This document shows, piece after piece, positions 47,968 through 56,167 of a stretch of DNA of 64,000 nt. The stretch comes from Myxococcales bacterium (GTDB taxonomy: Bacteria; Myxococcota_A; Polyangia; Polyangiales; Polyangiaceae), in assembly GCA_016191785.1 (NCBI GenBank), contig JACPVJ010000079.1, forward strand, positions 29,801 to 93,800, written 5' to 3'. The notes beneath the pieces were generated by a model. That model was not told the DNA's origin and did not search any database. It saw only the letters and a program-made list of their open reading frames with translations. Made by a program: the position numbers and the translations under genes. The first letter of the stretch is position 1. Each line of letters begins with the position of its first letter.

Positions 47968-49164
47968 ATGAGGATCTACCCCCGGCGCCACCCCTCGGCC
48001 ACGGCAATCGCGCTGGTGACGGCGGCGGTCGCCTGCGGAAAGAGCCCCGGCGGCGCGAGCACTGCCACCGGGGCCATCCCGACGGCGCCTGCCCCCGCGC
48101 CCGTGGCATCGGTGAAGAAGCCCAAAGAAGAAGCCAGGGCCGAAGGCCGGGTGAAGATCCCTGGTGGCTCCTTCAAGGCGGGCAGTCAGCCCGGGGACCC
48201 GGGGCGGCGGCCCGAGCTCGAACCGCTCCTGCACGAGCTCGAGCTCGGCCCGTTCGAGATCGATCGACTGCCCTACCCCAACGATCCAAGCAAGCCGCCG
48301 CTGACCGGCGTGAGCCGGGACGACGCCCGACGGCGATGCGCGGAGAAGAACGCGCGCCTCTGCACCGAGCTCGAGTGGGAGCGGGCGTGCAAGGGCCCCG
48401 CGAGCGACGCCTTCGCGACCGGCACCGCGTGGGACCCCCGCTGCGCGGAGGACCCCAAGAGTTGCGCGACGGGCTTCGACGCCCTGGCCATGGGTGCGCT
48501 GCGCGAGTGGACGGCCAGCGACGTGATCCCGACCGAGAAGGACGCCACCCGGCGCGCGGCAATCCGCGGCGCGGGCGCCAAGGCGCCCGCCCACGATCAC
48601 CGGTGCGCGGCACGCAACGGCATCGACTCGGGCACGACCAGCGAGGATCTGGGTTTCCGCTGCTGCCACGGCGCACCCAACGCCGCGGTGGTCAAAGAGG
48701 CCGTGCTCGGTCAGACCTTCGAGCGGGCAAAGCTCTCGGCGGAAGAGCTCCAGAAGCTGCTCGCCGCCGACCCGCGGACCGCGGCGCTCGCCAAAGACGT
48801 GAAGTACTTCCGTGATCCGGACGGCGCGAACGCGGTGGTCGAGCGGGGGCCCGGCGACAAGAAGGGGTTCACGTTCACGGTCGCACCGCTCTTGTGGAAT
48901 CCCGTGGCCGGCGCCCAGTACCTGCTGGTCGCGGCTCGCTCGGGCGAGAGCACGTCGTTCGTGGCTGCTTTCCACGTGGCAGGCAAGGACGAGTACCGCC
49001 TCGCGTCGAGCTTCGTGATGAAGAACGAGCCCGGTCCGGTGGCGTTCGCCTACAGCGGCTACATCCGGCCGCGCCTGCACTTCAGCACCTGCTGGGGCTG
49101 TCCGGGCGAGACCGGCAAGCTCTTGCACCGCGAGCCCGACGCGGTGGTCATCGTGCAGCCGTGA
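47968..49164 (+). CDS. SUMF1/FGE-like domain lipoprotein
   Basis: A 398-residue exported protein: signal peptide with lipobox TAAVAC, Ala/Pro spacer, then a formylglycine-generating-enzyme-like domain (about 65-235) with signatures IPGGSFKAGS, RLCTELEWERACKG (RLCTELEWE in place of RLPTEAEWE), ALREW and GFRCCHG. A further domain of about 150 residues (about 245-398) is unrecognised and holds the pair CWGCPG. The catalytic Cys pattern of true FGE cannot be confirmed, so a non-enzymatic surface role is possible. ATG 47968. Confidence 0.82.
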   Translation: MRIYPRRHPSATAIALVTAAVACGKSPGGASTATGAIPTAPAPAPVASVKKPKEEARAEGRVKIPGGSFKAGSQPGDPGRRPELEPLLHELELGPFEIDRLPYPNDPSKPPLTGVSRDDARRRCAEKNARLCTELEWERACKGPASDAFATGTAWDPRCAEDPKSCATGFDALAMGALREWTASDVIPTEKDATRRAAIRGAGAKAPAHDHRCAARNGIDSGTTSEDLGFRCCHGAPNAAVVKEAVLGQTFERAKLSAEELQKLLAADPRTAALAKDVKYFRDPDGANAVVERGPGDKKGFTFTVAPLLWNPVAGAQYLLVAARSGESTSFVAAFHVAGKDEYRLASSFVMKNEPGPVAFAYSGYIRPRLHFSTCWGCPGETGKLLHREPDAVVIVQP

Positions 49165-50163
49165 TCACGGCAGCGCCAACGCTTGGCTTGCCCCCCGCTG
49201 CTTGACGCGCTCGGCGATCAGTCGGCGTACGTTGCGCGCGCGGTCGAGGCACTCTTCGAGCTGCTTGGGAGTGACGAGCAGCGTCGGCGGCTCGCCCAGA
49301 CCGAGAGCGCGCTCCAGCTCTTCGCGCTCGAGCTTCGACAGCCGGTCGTCGAGCGACTTCGAGTACGTCATGTGGCGCGACAAGCGCGAGAGCGCGTCGG
49401 ACAGCGCGCCCTCGGTCGGTGTCGGCGAGAACGCCTCGTTCCCGTCGGCAGCCGTGATGCGCCCCGACTTGTCCTGGCGATAGACCCCCACCCGCGCCAG
49501 GTTGCCGGCGAGGTGGTCGACGGTCAGAAGCGCCTGGTACTGCGCCAAGCCCGAGGCCGCCGCCTCGGGGACGGCGTCGCGCGCGCCGAGCAGTCGCTCC
49601 CAGGCCTGGACCGGCGAGTCGGGATCGACGGCGGCGAGATCCACGCGGGTCAACGTAGGCGCTGGTGCCAGCGTCAGCGCCACCTCGATCGTTCCGTTGG
49701 CGAGCACGCGTGCGTCACGCTCGAGCCGCTTGCGCACCTCTCCGCTGGCCGCGCGACTCACCTCGGCCACGCTCAGCGTGCGCAGCGCGGTGGGCGCCAC
49801 CACCCCGGGGGCGACGCGTTCGGCGAGACGTGCGTGGGCGGCGCGGGCGCGAGCCGCCAGCGGCTGTTTCTTGGTCGCGATCGTGAGCCAGACCCGCGCG
49901 GGCGGGGTGCGCTCGAGCTCGCCGACCCACGCGCCCTGGTCGTGGGAGATCTTCGCGAGCGTGCCCTGCTCGATGCTCACGCTCAGGGGCACCGGAAGCT
50001 CGGCCGAGCCACTCGGCCGAGGCGCGACGCTCGCCACCGGCCGAGCCGCGGAGGCGGCGCCCGCCGAGACGGCCGGCGCCGCGCTGCCCGACGGGGGCGC
50101 GGGCGCGGGGCTCTGACACGCCAGGCAAGTCAGAGCGGCGGCGGCGCCAACCCGTCGTCTCAT
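49165..50163 (-). CDS. Lipoprotein of unknown function
   Basis: A 332-residue exported protein: signal with two possible lipobox cysteines (TCLACQS), an Ala/Ser/Pro linker (about 20-55), a region of about 60-180 with segments like VWLTIATKK and VALTLAPAPT, and a helical C-terminal part (about 240-325). No family is recognised. Its ATG (50163) overlaps the stop of the upstream hydrolase gene (ATGA). It ends adjacent to the SUMF1-like gene stop. Confidence 0.7.
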   Translation of the reverse strand: MRRRVGAAAALTCLACQSPAPAPPSGSAAPAVSAGAASAARPVASVAPRPSGSAELPVPLSVSIEQGTLAKISHDQGAWVGELERTPPARVWLTIATKKQPLAARARAAHARLAERVAPGVVAPTALRTLSVAEVSRAASGEVRKRLERDARVLANGTIEVALTLAPAPTLTRVDLAAVDPDSPVQAWERLLGARDAVPEAAASGLAQYQALLTVDHLAGNLARVGVYRQDKSGRITAADGNEAFSPTPTEGALSDALSRLSRHMTYSKSLDDRLSKLEREELERALGLGEPPTLLVTPKQLEECLDRARNVRRLIAERVKQRGASQALALP

Positions 50164-51119
50164 GCCAGCCCGTGATCGGAAAGGAACTTCTCGATGCGCA
50201 GCGCGACCAGCTCGTGCTGCTCGAGGGGGGCCACGTGAGTGCCGCCGGTGAGCATGACCAGCTCGGCTTTCGGCAGGGTCTCGGCCATGTGGCGCGAGAG
50301 GTCGGGCGGCGTGAACGAGTCACGATCCCCGGCGACGATCAGAACCGGCACGTCGATCGACGGCAGGGCGTCCTCCGCCGAGTGCTCGCCGGCGGCCGCC
50401 AGCATCCGGGTGAACATCGGGAAGTCGACGTGAGCCACGTGGTGGAAGTAGGGCTCGATGTCTGCCGGGTTCACGGTGCGCGGATCGATCTCGCCGGTGA
50501 AGAGGGCGACTCGGAGCGCAGTCTTCGACGGAACTCGTGACCAAAGCGCCCGCGTCAGGCGGGGATGCTTGGTCGCGAGCTCCGACAGCTTGGGCAGCAC
50601 GTTGGCCAAGACCTCGCTGTTCTTGAAGGTGTGGGTGACCCGTCCGTAGCTCCCACATAAGAGCACGATGCCGCGGATCCCTTCGGGTCGGAGACGGTAG
50701 GCCTCGAGGGAGATCTGGGTCCCGAAAGAGTGACCCACCAGCACGACCGGGGGATCGCCGAGCTCGCGCCGCACCGCATCGAGATCGGCGACGTGGGCGT
50801 CGACACCGATGCGCTCGGGATCTGCCGGATTCGCGCTCCGACCGTGCCCGCGATAGTTCCAGTGGGCGACGGACGCCATGCGAGCGAGGTCGTCCCACAG
50901 GTACTTGTAGATGAACCCGTCGCAGCAGATGCCATCGGACAAGAGCAGCGTGGTCCGCGACGGACCCGTGCGCTGGCGCACGTACAAGCGCGTTCCGTCC
51001 GAACCGTGCGCGACGGACTCGCAAACCGACGACTCAGCCGGCGTCAGCGTCTTCTTCGTCCCCGATGTCGTTGACGCTCGGGATCTTCTTGATCTCGAGG
51101 CGGGCCATCTTCCAGGCAC
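50160..51119 (-). CDS. Alpha/beta-hydrolase fold enzyme (start uncertain)
   Basis: An alpha/beta hydrolase of up to 319 residues. The nucleophile elbow is GHSFG (about residue 150), and the acid and His follow as GDRDSFTP and GGTHVAPLEQ. The substrate is not predictable. The longest frame (start GTG 51119) overlaps the RHH-like gene by 86 nt, and its first 30 residues look basic and non-native, so the true start may be a nearby CTG or TTG at about the RHH stop. The stop overlaps the lipoprotein start downstream. Confidence 0.8.
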   Translation of the reverse strand: MPGRWPASRSRRSRASTTSGTKKTLTPAESSVCESVAHGSDGTRLYVRQRTGPSRTTLLLSDGICCDGFIYKYLWDDLARMASVAHWNYRGHGRSANPADPERIGVDAHVADLDAVRRELGDPPVVLVGHSFGTQISLEAYRLRPEGIRGIVLLCGSYGRVTHTFKNSEVLANVLPKLSELATKHPRLTRALWSRVPSKTALRVALFTGEIDPRTVNPADIEPYFHHVAHVDFPMFTRMLAAAGEHSAEDALPSIDVPVLIVAGDRDSFTPPDLSRHMAETLPKAELVMLTGGTHVAPLEQHELVALRIEKFLSDHGLA

Positions 51120-51246
51120 GCTGAACGACCCACGACAGCGAGCGGTCGAGCCGCGCCGCTTCGTCTTTGATTTCCTGCAACATCGCCTCGGGGAAGTAGA
51201 GGCTTTGCTTGCGCTTGTCGCTGCCGCCTTTGGTTTCGTCAGCCAC
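51034..51246 (-). CDS. Ribbon-helix-helix-like small protein
   Basis: A 70-residue protein: KQSLYFPEAMLQEI (possible beta strand then helix) followed by RLDRSLSWVVQRAWKMARLEI (second helix) fits a ribbon-helix-helix fold, as in CopG-type DNA-binding proteins, and an acidic tail follows. It could repress its own operon. ATG 51246 has a GGGAAAG-like region upstream. The gene is the first of a three-gene minus-strand run with the hydrolase and lipoprotein. Confidence 0.7.
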   Translation of the reverse strand: MADETKGGSDKRKQSLYFPEAMLQEIKDEAARLDRSLSWVVQRAWKMARLEIKKIPSVNDIGDEEDADAG

Positions 51247-51293
51247 GCTCGGACCTCGTAGGGAAAGTTCGTCTCGGGGCGCCGGGTGCCCTG

Positions 51294-51336
51294 TAAGGGA
51301 GTGTCACCAGAAACGCCCCATTAGGGGAGTAGCACC
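51294..51336 (+). repeat. Pair of imperfect 15-bp direct repeats
   Basis: TAAGGGAGTGTCACC (51294-51308) and TAGGGGAGTAGCACC (51322-51336) match at 12 of 15 positions, with a 28-bp start-to-start spacing. They lie in the 281-bp region between the RHH-like gene (minus) and the CtpA-type protease gene (plus). The spacing, near but not exactly a whole number of helical turns, and the location suggest an operator, possibly for the RHH-like protein. This is inference. Nothing else was recognised in that gap. Confidence 0.4.
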
Positions 51337-51527
51337 CACAGGCCAACGAAATCAACGAGCTTCGGCGTCAGCCGGGCGATCGACGGCGAATTGTCGGGGG
51401 CCCGGGCGGGCTCGCCGGCGCAGCGAGGGCACGGCGGCCGGCTCCGACCGGCCCAATCGGCGAGAAACTCGCCGGCGGGCCGCGCCGGCGAAGGCGACCC
51501 CTTCACAGAAGCACTATCGTCGGCGCC

Positions 51528-52877
51528 ATGCCCTTGCCCCGACCCTCCCTTCGGCTCGCGCTGACCACCGCGGCGGCCTTCGCCGGCGGCGCCCTCTCGG
51601 CCCACCTGGCCACGGCGACCCCCGCCCGCGAGAGCCCGTACGAGATGCTGGAGCAGCTCGGCCGAGTGCTGGTGTTGATCGAGAACGAGTACGTCGAGCC
51701 CGTCGATCGCCGTCGCCTGGTCGAGGGCGCGATCAAGGGCATGGTCGCCGAGCTCGATCCCCACTCCGGGTACATGCCGCCCCAAGACTGGTCGATCTTC
51801 CAGTCCGACACCGAGGGCAAGTTCGGAGGCGTCGGCGTCGAGGTCGACTTCCGAGAAGAATTCGTGATGATCATCGCGCCCATCGAGGGCTCACCCGCAG
51901 AGCGCGCCGGGATTCGGTCGGGCGACCACATCGTGGCGATCGACAACAAAAGCGTCCGAGATCGAAGCCCCGACGACTTGATCCGGGCAATGCGCGGCGC
52001 GTCCGGCTCGAAGGTGGTGCTGACCATCAAGCGACCGGGCAAAGAGGCCCCGCTCCATTTCACGCTCACGCGCGAGGTGATCGAGGTCGCCAGCGTGGCG
52101 CACAAGCTGCTCGACGACGGGATCGGCTACGTGCGACTCAAGCAGTTCCAGAATGGGACCCACGACGAGCTGCTCGAAGCGGCCGGCAAGCTGAGAAAGT
52201 CGAACGGTGGCGAGCTCGCCGGAGTGATCCTGGATCTGCGCAACAACCCCGGGGGTCTGGTGGACGAAGCGTCGGCAGTCGCCGACGAGTTCTTGACCCA
52301 AGGCGTGATCTTCACCACCCGCCACCGCGAACGCGTGGTGGACGAAGTGAAGGCCGGCCCCGGCGGCGCCCTGCGCCGGGGCCCACTGGTCGTCCTGGTC
52401 AACGAGTACAGCGCCAGCGCCGCGGAGCTGGTGGCCGGTGCGCTTCAGGACCAGAAGCGCGGCACGGTGGTCGGCGCCAAGACCTTCGGCAAGGGCTCGG
52501 TGCAAACGCTGATCGATCTCCCGGGCCAGGCGGGCCTTCGGCTGACGACGATGCGCTATTACACGCCGAACGGCCGCGCGATCCAGGCGCGGGGCGTCCA
52601 GCCCGACGTCTTGGTCGAGGCCGCTTACGTGGCGGACAAGAGCTTCGGCGTGCTGCGTGAGTCCGACCTCGAGAACCACCTGCCCGCCGAGGGCGCTTCG
52701 GGTGGCTCCGCACCCACTGACGCCGGCGCCCCGAGCGCCGACGGCGGCGGGGCCGACGGTGGCGACACTCACCTCGGTGTCAGCCGCGACATCCCGAAGA
52801 ATCCGACGGGCGGCGCGGATCTGGCGCTCAGCATCGGGTACCAGATCGTGCGCGGCGTTCTGAAGAGCAAGCCCTGA
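51528..52877 (+). CDS. S41 carboxyl-terminal processing protease (CtpA-type)
   Basis: A 449-residue periplasmic protease: signal-anchor (about 8-28), N-terminal helices, PDZ domain (about 88-165), and the S41 catalytic core with the Ser motif NEYSASAAE (292-300) and general base Lys322 in TFGKGS. It trims C-termini of exported proteins. The C-terminal tail is Gly/Ala/Asp-rich, as often in myxobacterial members. ATG 51528 leads the signal. Confidence 0.93.
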   Translation: MPLPRPSLRLALTTAAAFAGGALSAHLATATPARESPYEMLEQLGRVLVLIENEYVEPVDRRRLVEGAIKGMVAELDPHSGYMPPQDWSIFQSDTEGKFGGVGVEVDFREEFVMIIAPIEGSPAERAGIRSGDHIVAIDNKSVRDRSPDDLIRAMRGASGSKVVLTIKRPGKEAPLHFTLTREVIEVASVAHKLLDDGIGYVRLKQFQNGTHDELLEAAGKLRKSNGGELAGVILDLRNNPGGLVDEASAVADEFLTQGVIFTTRHRERVVDEVKAGPGGALRRGPLVVLVNEYSASAAELVAGALQDQKRGTVVGAKTFGKGSVQTLIDLPGQAGLRLTTMRYYTPNGRAIQARGVQPDVLVEAAYVADKSFGVLRESDLENHLPAEGASGGSAPTDAGAPSADGGGADGGDTHLGVSRDIPKNPTGGADLALSIGYQIVRGVLKSKP

Positions 52878-52880
52878 CGC

Positions 52881-53510
52881 TCATCCCCGCACGAGCTCGG
52901 TGATGGCTCGCGCGCGCTGCTCGATGACCTCGAACGCGCCGCGCGCGAGATCGTCGGGGTCGAACAGCGACCTCACGAAACCCAGTGCGTACGCCCCCGC
53001 GCGCAGATAAGCGAGCGCGTTGGCGAGGCACACACCGCTAGTCGGCACGACGCGCAAGAACGAAAGCGGACCGAGGCACGCGCGGAGGTATTCGGGACCG
53101 TCCGCCGGCGCGGGGAAGAGCTTCTGCAGCGGCGCACCGGCACGATGCGCCAGGAGCAGCTCGGTGGGCGACGCGGCACCGGGGATCATCACCGCTCCGA
53201 GCTCGCGCGCGGCCGCGATCACCTCGACGTCCGTCACCGGCGAGACCAGGAAGCGCGCGCCCGCCGCCACGGCACGACGCGCGTCGTCCACGCTCAGCAC
53301 GGTGCCAGCGCCCACCAGCAACTCGGGGTCACCGGCGAGCCGCGCAATGGCGTCGAGCGCGCCTGGGGTGTTGAGCGTCACCTCGAGACAGCGAAACCCA
53401 CCGCGCACGGCGGCGTCGAGCGCCGGGCGAACGAGCGCCTCGTCCGGGGTCCGAAGGATGGCCACCGCGCGCTCGCGACCCAGCCGAACGACCACTTCTT
53501 CTGCGGTCAT
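52881..53510 (-). CDS. eda: 2-keto-3-deoxy-6-phosphogluconate aldolase
   Basis: A 209-residue class I aldolase that cleaves KDPG to pyruvate and glyceraldehyde-3-phosphate in the Entner-Doudoroff route. Motifs: RAVAILR, LEVTLNTPG, VGAGTVL, and the Schiff-base Lys in LQKLFPA (about 129). The length is normal. Family members can act on related 2-keto-3-deoxy acids. ATG 53510 fits the usual N-terminus; an upstream ATG near 53556 would add about 15 residues. It is divergent from the secreted protein gene across 136 nt with short repeats. Confidence 0.9.
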   Translation of the reverse strand: MTAEEVVVRLGRERAVAILRTPDEALVRPALDAAVRGGFRCLEVTLNTPGALDAIARLAGDPELLVGAGTVLSVDDARRAVAAGARFLVSPVTDVEVIAAARELGAVMIPGAASPTELLLAHRAGAPLQKLFPAPADGPEYLRACLGPLSFLRVVPTSGVCLANALAYLRAGAYALGFVRSLFDPDDLARGAFEVIEQRARAITELVRG

Positions 53511-53556
53511 GGGGGGAGAGGGTGCCACGGCCGTCCGGGCCAACAAAAACGACATG

Positions 53557-53634
53557 CACCTACATTTGCTCCTTGACCGTCCGGTGTGGACAGGAGTAGT
53601 CATAGGTGAGTCGTTAGGCGACACACACCTACAT
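53557..53634. promoter_or_regulatory. Two CACCTACAT copies in the eda/secreted-protein divergent region
   Basis: The 9-mer CACCTACAT occurs at 53557-53565 and again at 53626-53634 in the same orientation. Between them CATAGGTGAG (about 53601-53610) carries a near-inverted form. The position between two divergent genes makes an operator plausible, but the 9-mer is too short to be conclusive on its own. Confidence 0.3.
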
Positions 53635-53646
53635 CGGAGACGAGCA

Positions 53647-54549
53647 ATGAAAGCATCCCGCTTCGCCCTGGGTTTTCTGGCACTGATGGTGGTTCCGGCA
53701 GTCGCTTGCTCGAGCGCCGAGTCCGACAGCCCCGACACCGGATCGGTCGAAGAGGCGGATCAGGACGACCTGGACGGGAAGGCCGACGGGGTCACCAAGC
53801 CCACCGGCACCTACGAGCTGAGCAAACCCTCGACCATGGGGTCGAAGGACCTGACGCTGCTGGTGCTCAAGACCGACAAGGTCTACCACGCCGAGAAGCA
53901 GGTCCAGTGCGTCACCACCCCGTGTGATCCGGTCGGCTTCGACGGCACGTACAAGCTCACCAAGTCGACCACCTCGAGCAAGCGCTTCATCCGGTTCGAC
54001 GACGGAACCCGCTACGAATACAAGCTCGCCTCGGGCGGCAAGCTGAGCCTGCGCCTGGTGGACACCACGCCGTGGTTCGAGATGAAGCACGCGACCGATG
54101 CTTGGTGCGGCGAGCCCACGGACTGCACGTTGCAGAACATCCCGCAGCCGAAGTGCCCCGGCGAGTGGCAGTGCGAGGCGAACACCTGCTCGTTCTCGGA
54201 GTGCGGCCCGCTGCCCGGCAACGACTGCGAGGCGGCCGGCGGCTCGTGCGTCGCGCTCTACCCCGGCAGCTGCGCGGACGGCGTGGTCGGCTCGGCCAGC
54301 GAGTACTCGTGCGGTGGCCCGGTGGGCGTGCAGTGCTGCCTGCCGAAGCCGAAGCCGCCGGTCTGCAAGAACGCCGGCACCAACGACGAGGGCTGGTTTC
54401 ACGCGGACGGCACCAAGATCTGCGCGGCCGACTGCGCGGGCCTCGCGGTGAAGTGCAGCGCCATCGGCTCGAAGAGCGAGGGCTGGTACACCGACGCGGG
54501 TCACGGTTGCATCGGCATGTCGCTGATCGGCTGGGACAACTGCGGCTGA
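53647..54549 (+). CDS. Secreted cysteine-rich lipoprotein
   Basis: A 300-residue protein: signal with possible lipobox (VVPAVAC), polar Asp/Glu spacer (about 25-50), a beta-rich domain (about 50-150), and a C-terminal Cys-rich part (about 155-300) with around 20 Cys, including pairs such as CQCCLP-type CC and repeated CAADCAG. The last 60 residues show a repeat of (C)...NDEGW/KSEGW. No family. The ATG 53647 follows GGAGA at about 9 nt. The end overlaps the convergent YkgJ-type gene by 49 nt. Confidence 0.75.
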   Translation: MKASRFALGFLALMVVPAVACSSAESDSPDTGSVEEADQDDLDGKADGVTKPTGTYELSKPSTMGSKDLTLLVLKTDKVYHAEKQVQCVTTPCDPVGFDGTYKLTKSTTSSKRFIRFDDGTRYEYKLASGGKLSLRLVDTTPWFEMKHATDAWCGEPTDCTLQNIPQPKCPGEWQCEANTCSFSECGPLPGNDCEAAGGSCVALYPGSCADGVVGSASEYSCGGPVGVQCCLPKPKPPVCKNAGTNDEGWFHADGTKICAADCAGLAVKCSAIGSKSEGWYTDAGHGCIGMSLIGWDNCG

Positions 54550-55106
54550 AGCACCCGACCCCAGAGCTCGCCGGCCGACGCTAGCGGTCGGCCCAGACGC
54601 CGCCGGTGCTCCTGGAAGCGATTCCAGGCGGCAACGGCGGCGTAGTGCTGCGCGAGCTCGGCCCCGAGCGCGGCGTGCTCGCGACGCACGCGAGCCAGAT
54701 CCCCGACGGCGGTCAGCTGGTACGGGCAGGCGACCCCCCGCAGGACCCTGAGCCGCCTGAGCCCGCCCCGCGAACCGAAGGTCGCGTGGAGCGGGTAGGC
54801 CCGACACGCCCGGGGGCGCGCGTCGTGGACTTCACATCGGCTTTCGCGATCGAGGAAGCGACACGCTCCGCCTTCCTGGCGAAGGACCATCACCCGGCGA
54901 CCCGCGGGGAGCAGGACCAAGCAGCTCGGCTCGCCGCTGACGTCGACTTGTTCCGGGCTGGCCCACTCGATTACCTCCTCGGGGGCAAGGGCGGTCGCAG
55001 CGATCAAACGCGCCAGATCTTCGAAGGTGAGCGGGACGCTCAGCGCTCGGCAGCACTCGCCGCAACCGGTGCAGAGCAGTCGCGCGAGGTGGAGCCCGGA
55101 CGCCAC
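54501..55106 (-). CDS. YkgJ-type cysteine cluster protein
   Basis: A 201-residue cytoplasmic protein: the N-terminal C-x-x-C-x-x-C-C (CTGCGECC, 12-19) and a later C-R-F-L-D-R-E-S-R-C with CRAYPL are the YkgJ-family cysteine pattern, thought to bind an Fe-S or zinc centre. Its biological role is unknown. It overlaps the convergent secreted-protein gene by 49 nt. Start is GTG 55106. Confidence 0.85.
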   Translation of the reverse strand: MASGLHLARLLCTGCGECCRALSVPLTFEDLARLIAATALAPEEVIEWASPEQVDVSGEPSCLVLLPAGRRVMVLRQEGGACRFLDRESRCEVHDARPRACRAYPLHATFGSRGGLRRLRVLRGVACPYQLTAVGDLARVRREHAALGAELAQHYAAVAAWNRFQEHRRRLGRPLASAGELWGRVLQPQLSQPISDMPMQP

Positions 55107-55175
55107 GCGCCCAGCCTTGGCTCATCGTCGGCTGCTCGTCATGAGAAATCGGGTACGCTCGCCCCATGCCCGAGC

Positions 55176-55352
55176 CTAGGCCCGCGCCAGGCGGGCGCTG
55201 AGCGAGCCGCCGACCATCAGCGCGGCCAGCCCCACGAGAAGCCCGGCCGAAATTCCCGAGCCCAGGTCGGACGCCGATCGCACCCACACCCCGCCTGCAG
55301 CCGCGGCGAGGGCCGAAGAGCCGAGCAAGACGAGCGTGTTGGCCGCGTTCAC
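55176..55352 (-). CDS. Small membrane protein
   Basis: A 58-residue protein with two hydrophobic helices (about 5-25 and 36-52) and no charged loop of size. It is too short to be assigned. Start GTG 55352 is the one that yields the first helix. It may form a small operon with the zinc-ribbon gene upstream at 55393-55608. Confidence 0.5.
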   Translation of the reverse strand: MNAANTLVLLGSSALAAAAGGVWVRSASDLGSGISAGLLVGLAALMVGGSLSARLARA

Positions 55353-55392
55353 GGCCGGTCCTACGCCGGCCCGGCGCGCACCTTCCCCGCGG

Positions 55393-55608
55393 TCAGGGGT
55401 GGGGCCGGCGAGCGTCCGGGAGCCCGGCCAGGTCCGGATCCTTCTCCCAGCGCTCGTGGAGCGCGTCCCAGACGCCACCGCGCTTCACCGCGCATTCGAA
55501 GCAGAGCACGTCGTCGTCGGTGTAGGCGAAGGCACGGTCGGGACCGGGCGCGATCTCGGCGCTGCACTCCACGCACTGGGTCAGCTCGGTGGATTCAGTC
55601 TGATGCAT
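55393..55608 (-). CDS. Small zinc-ribbon-like protein
   Basis: A 71-residue protein with two Cys pairs in zinc-ribbon spacing: QCVECSAEI (C-x-x-C) and LCFECAVKR (C-x-x-C). The rest is polar with a D-P-D-L-A-G tail. Metal binding is inferred from the Cys pairs. ATG 55608 starts 9 residues before the first pair. The function is unknown. Confidence 0.65.
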   Translation of the reverse strand: MHQTESTELTQCVECSAEIAPGPDRAFAYTDDDVLCFECAVKRGGVWDALHERWEKDPDLAGLPDARRPHP

Positions 55609-55708
55609 GGGACTCGCGGCTGGGACTACCACAGATCCCTCGCCAGTGTCAGTCGGCGCGCCGGGCTTCCGGCCGCCCCGGTCGTGCCCTAGGCTCCCCC
55701 CCGGCGCG

Positions 55709-56167
55709 ATGAATGCCTACCAGATCGAACGATTCGTCCACTTGCTCGGGGCGTTCGGGTTCGTCGCAGCCCATGGCGCCACCGCCGCCATCACCTTCAA
55801 ACTGCGCAATGAGAGCGACCCCGGCCGGGTTCGGGCGCTCTTGGACCTGTCTCGCTCCACCCGGGGCGTGATGCACGGGTCCTTCACGCTGCTCTTGCTC
55901 GGCGGAATCGGTGCGGGGTTTCACGGCAAGTGGTGGTCCGCGGGGTGGATCTGGGCGGCCCTCGTCCTCCTGGTGCTCCTCTTTGCGGCGGCCTTTCCGC
56001 TGGCGGTGCCCTACTTCAAGGCGATGCGCCAGGCGGCCGAGCGCGAGCCGCCGGACCAGGTCGAGCTCGAGCGGCTGCTGAGGTCCCCCCGCGGACTGAT
56101 CCTGGCGTGGGTCGAGACCGCCGGGATCCTCGTGATCCTCTACCTGATGACCTTCAAGCCGTTCTGA
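55709..56167 (+). CDS. Integral membrane protein of unknown function
   Basis: A 152-residue protein with about four hydrophobic helices (about 7-25, 52-70, 76-98, 130-149). A conserved-looking HGATAAITFKLR and the acidic EREPPDQVELERLL loop separate them. It resembles small four-helix proteins of unknown function, though no family name is certain. ATG 55709 is preceded by no strong site. It ends one base before the convergent GAF gene. Confidence 0.75.
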   Translation: MNAYQIERFVHLLGAFGFVAAHGATAAITFKLRNESDPGRVRALLDLSRSTRGVMHGSFTLLLLGGIGAGFHGKWWSAGWIWAALVLLVLLFAAAFPLAVPYFKAMRQAAEREPPDQVELERLLRSPRGLILAWVETAGILVILYLMTFKPF

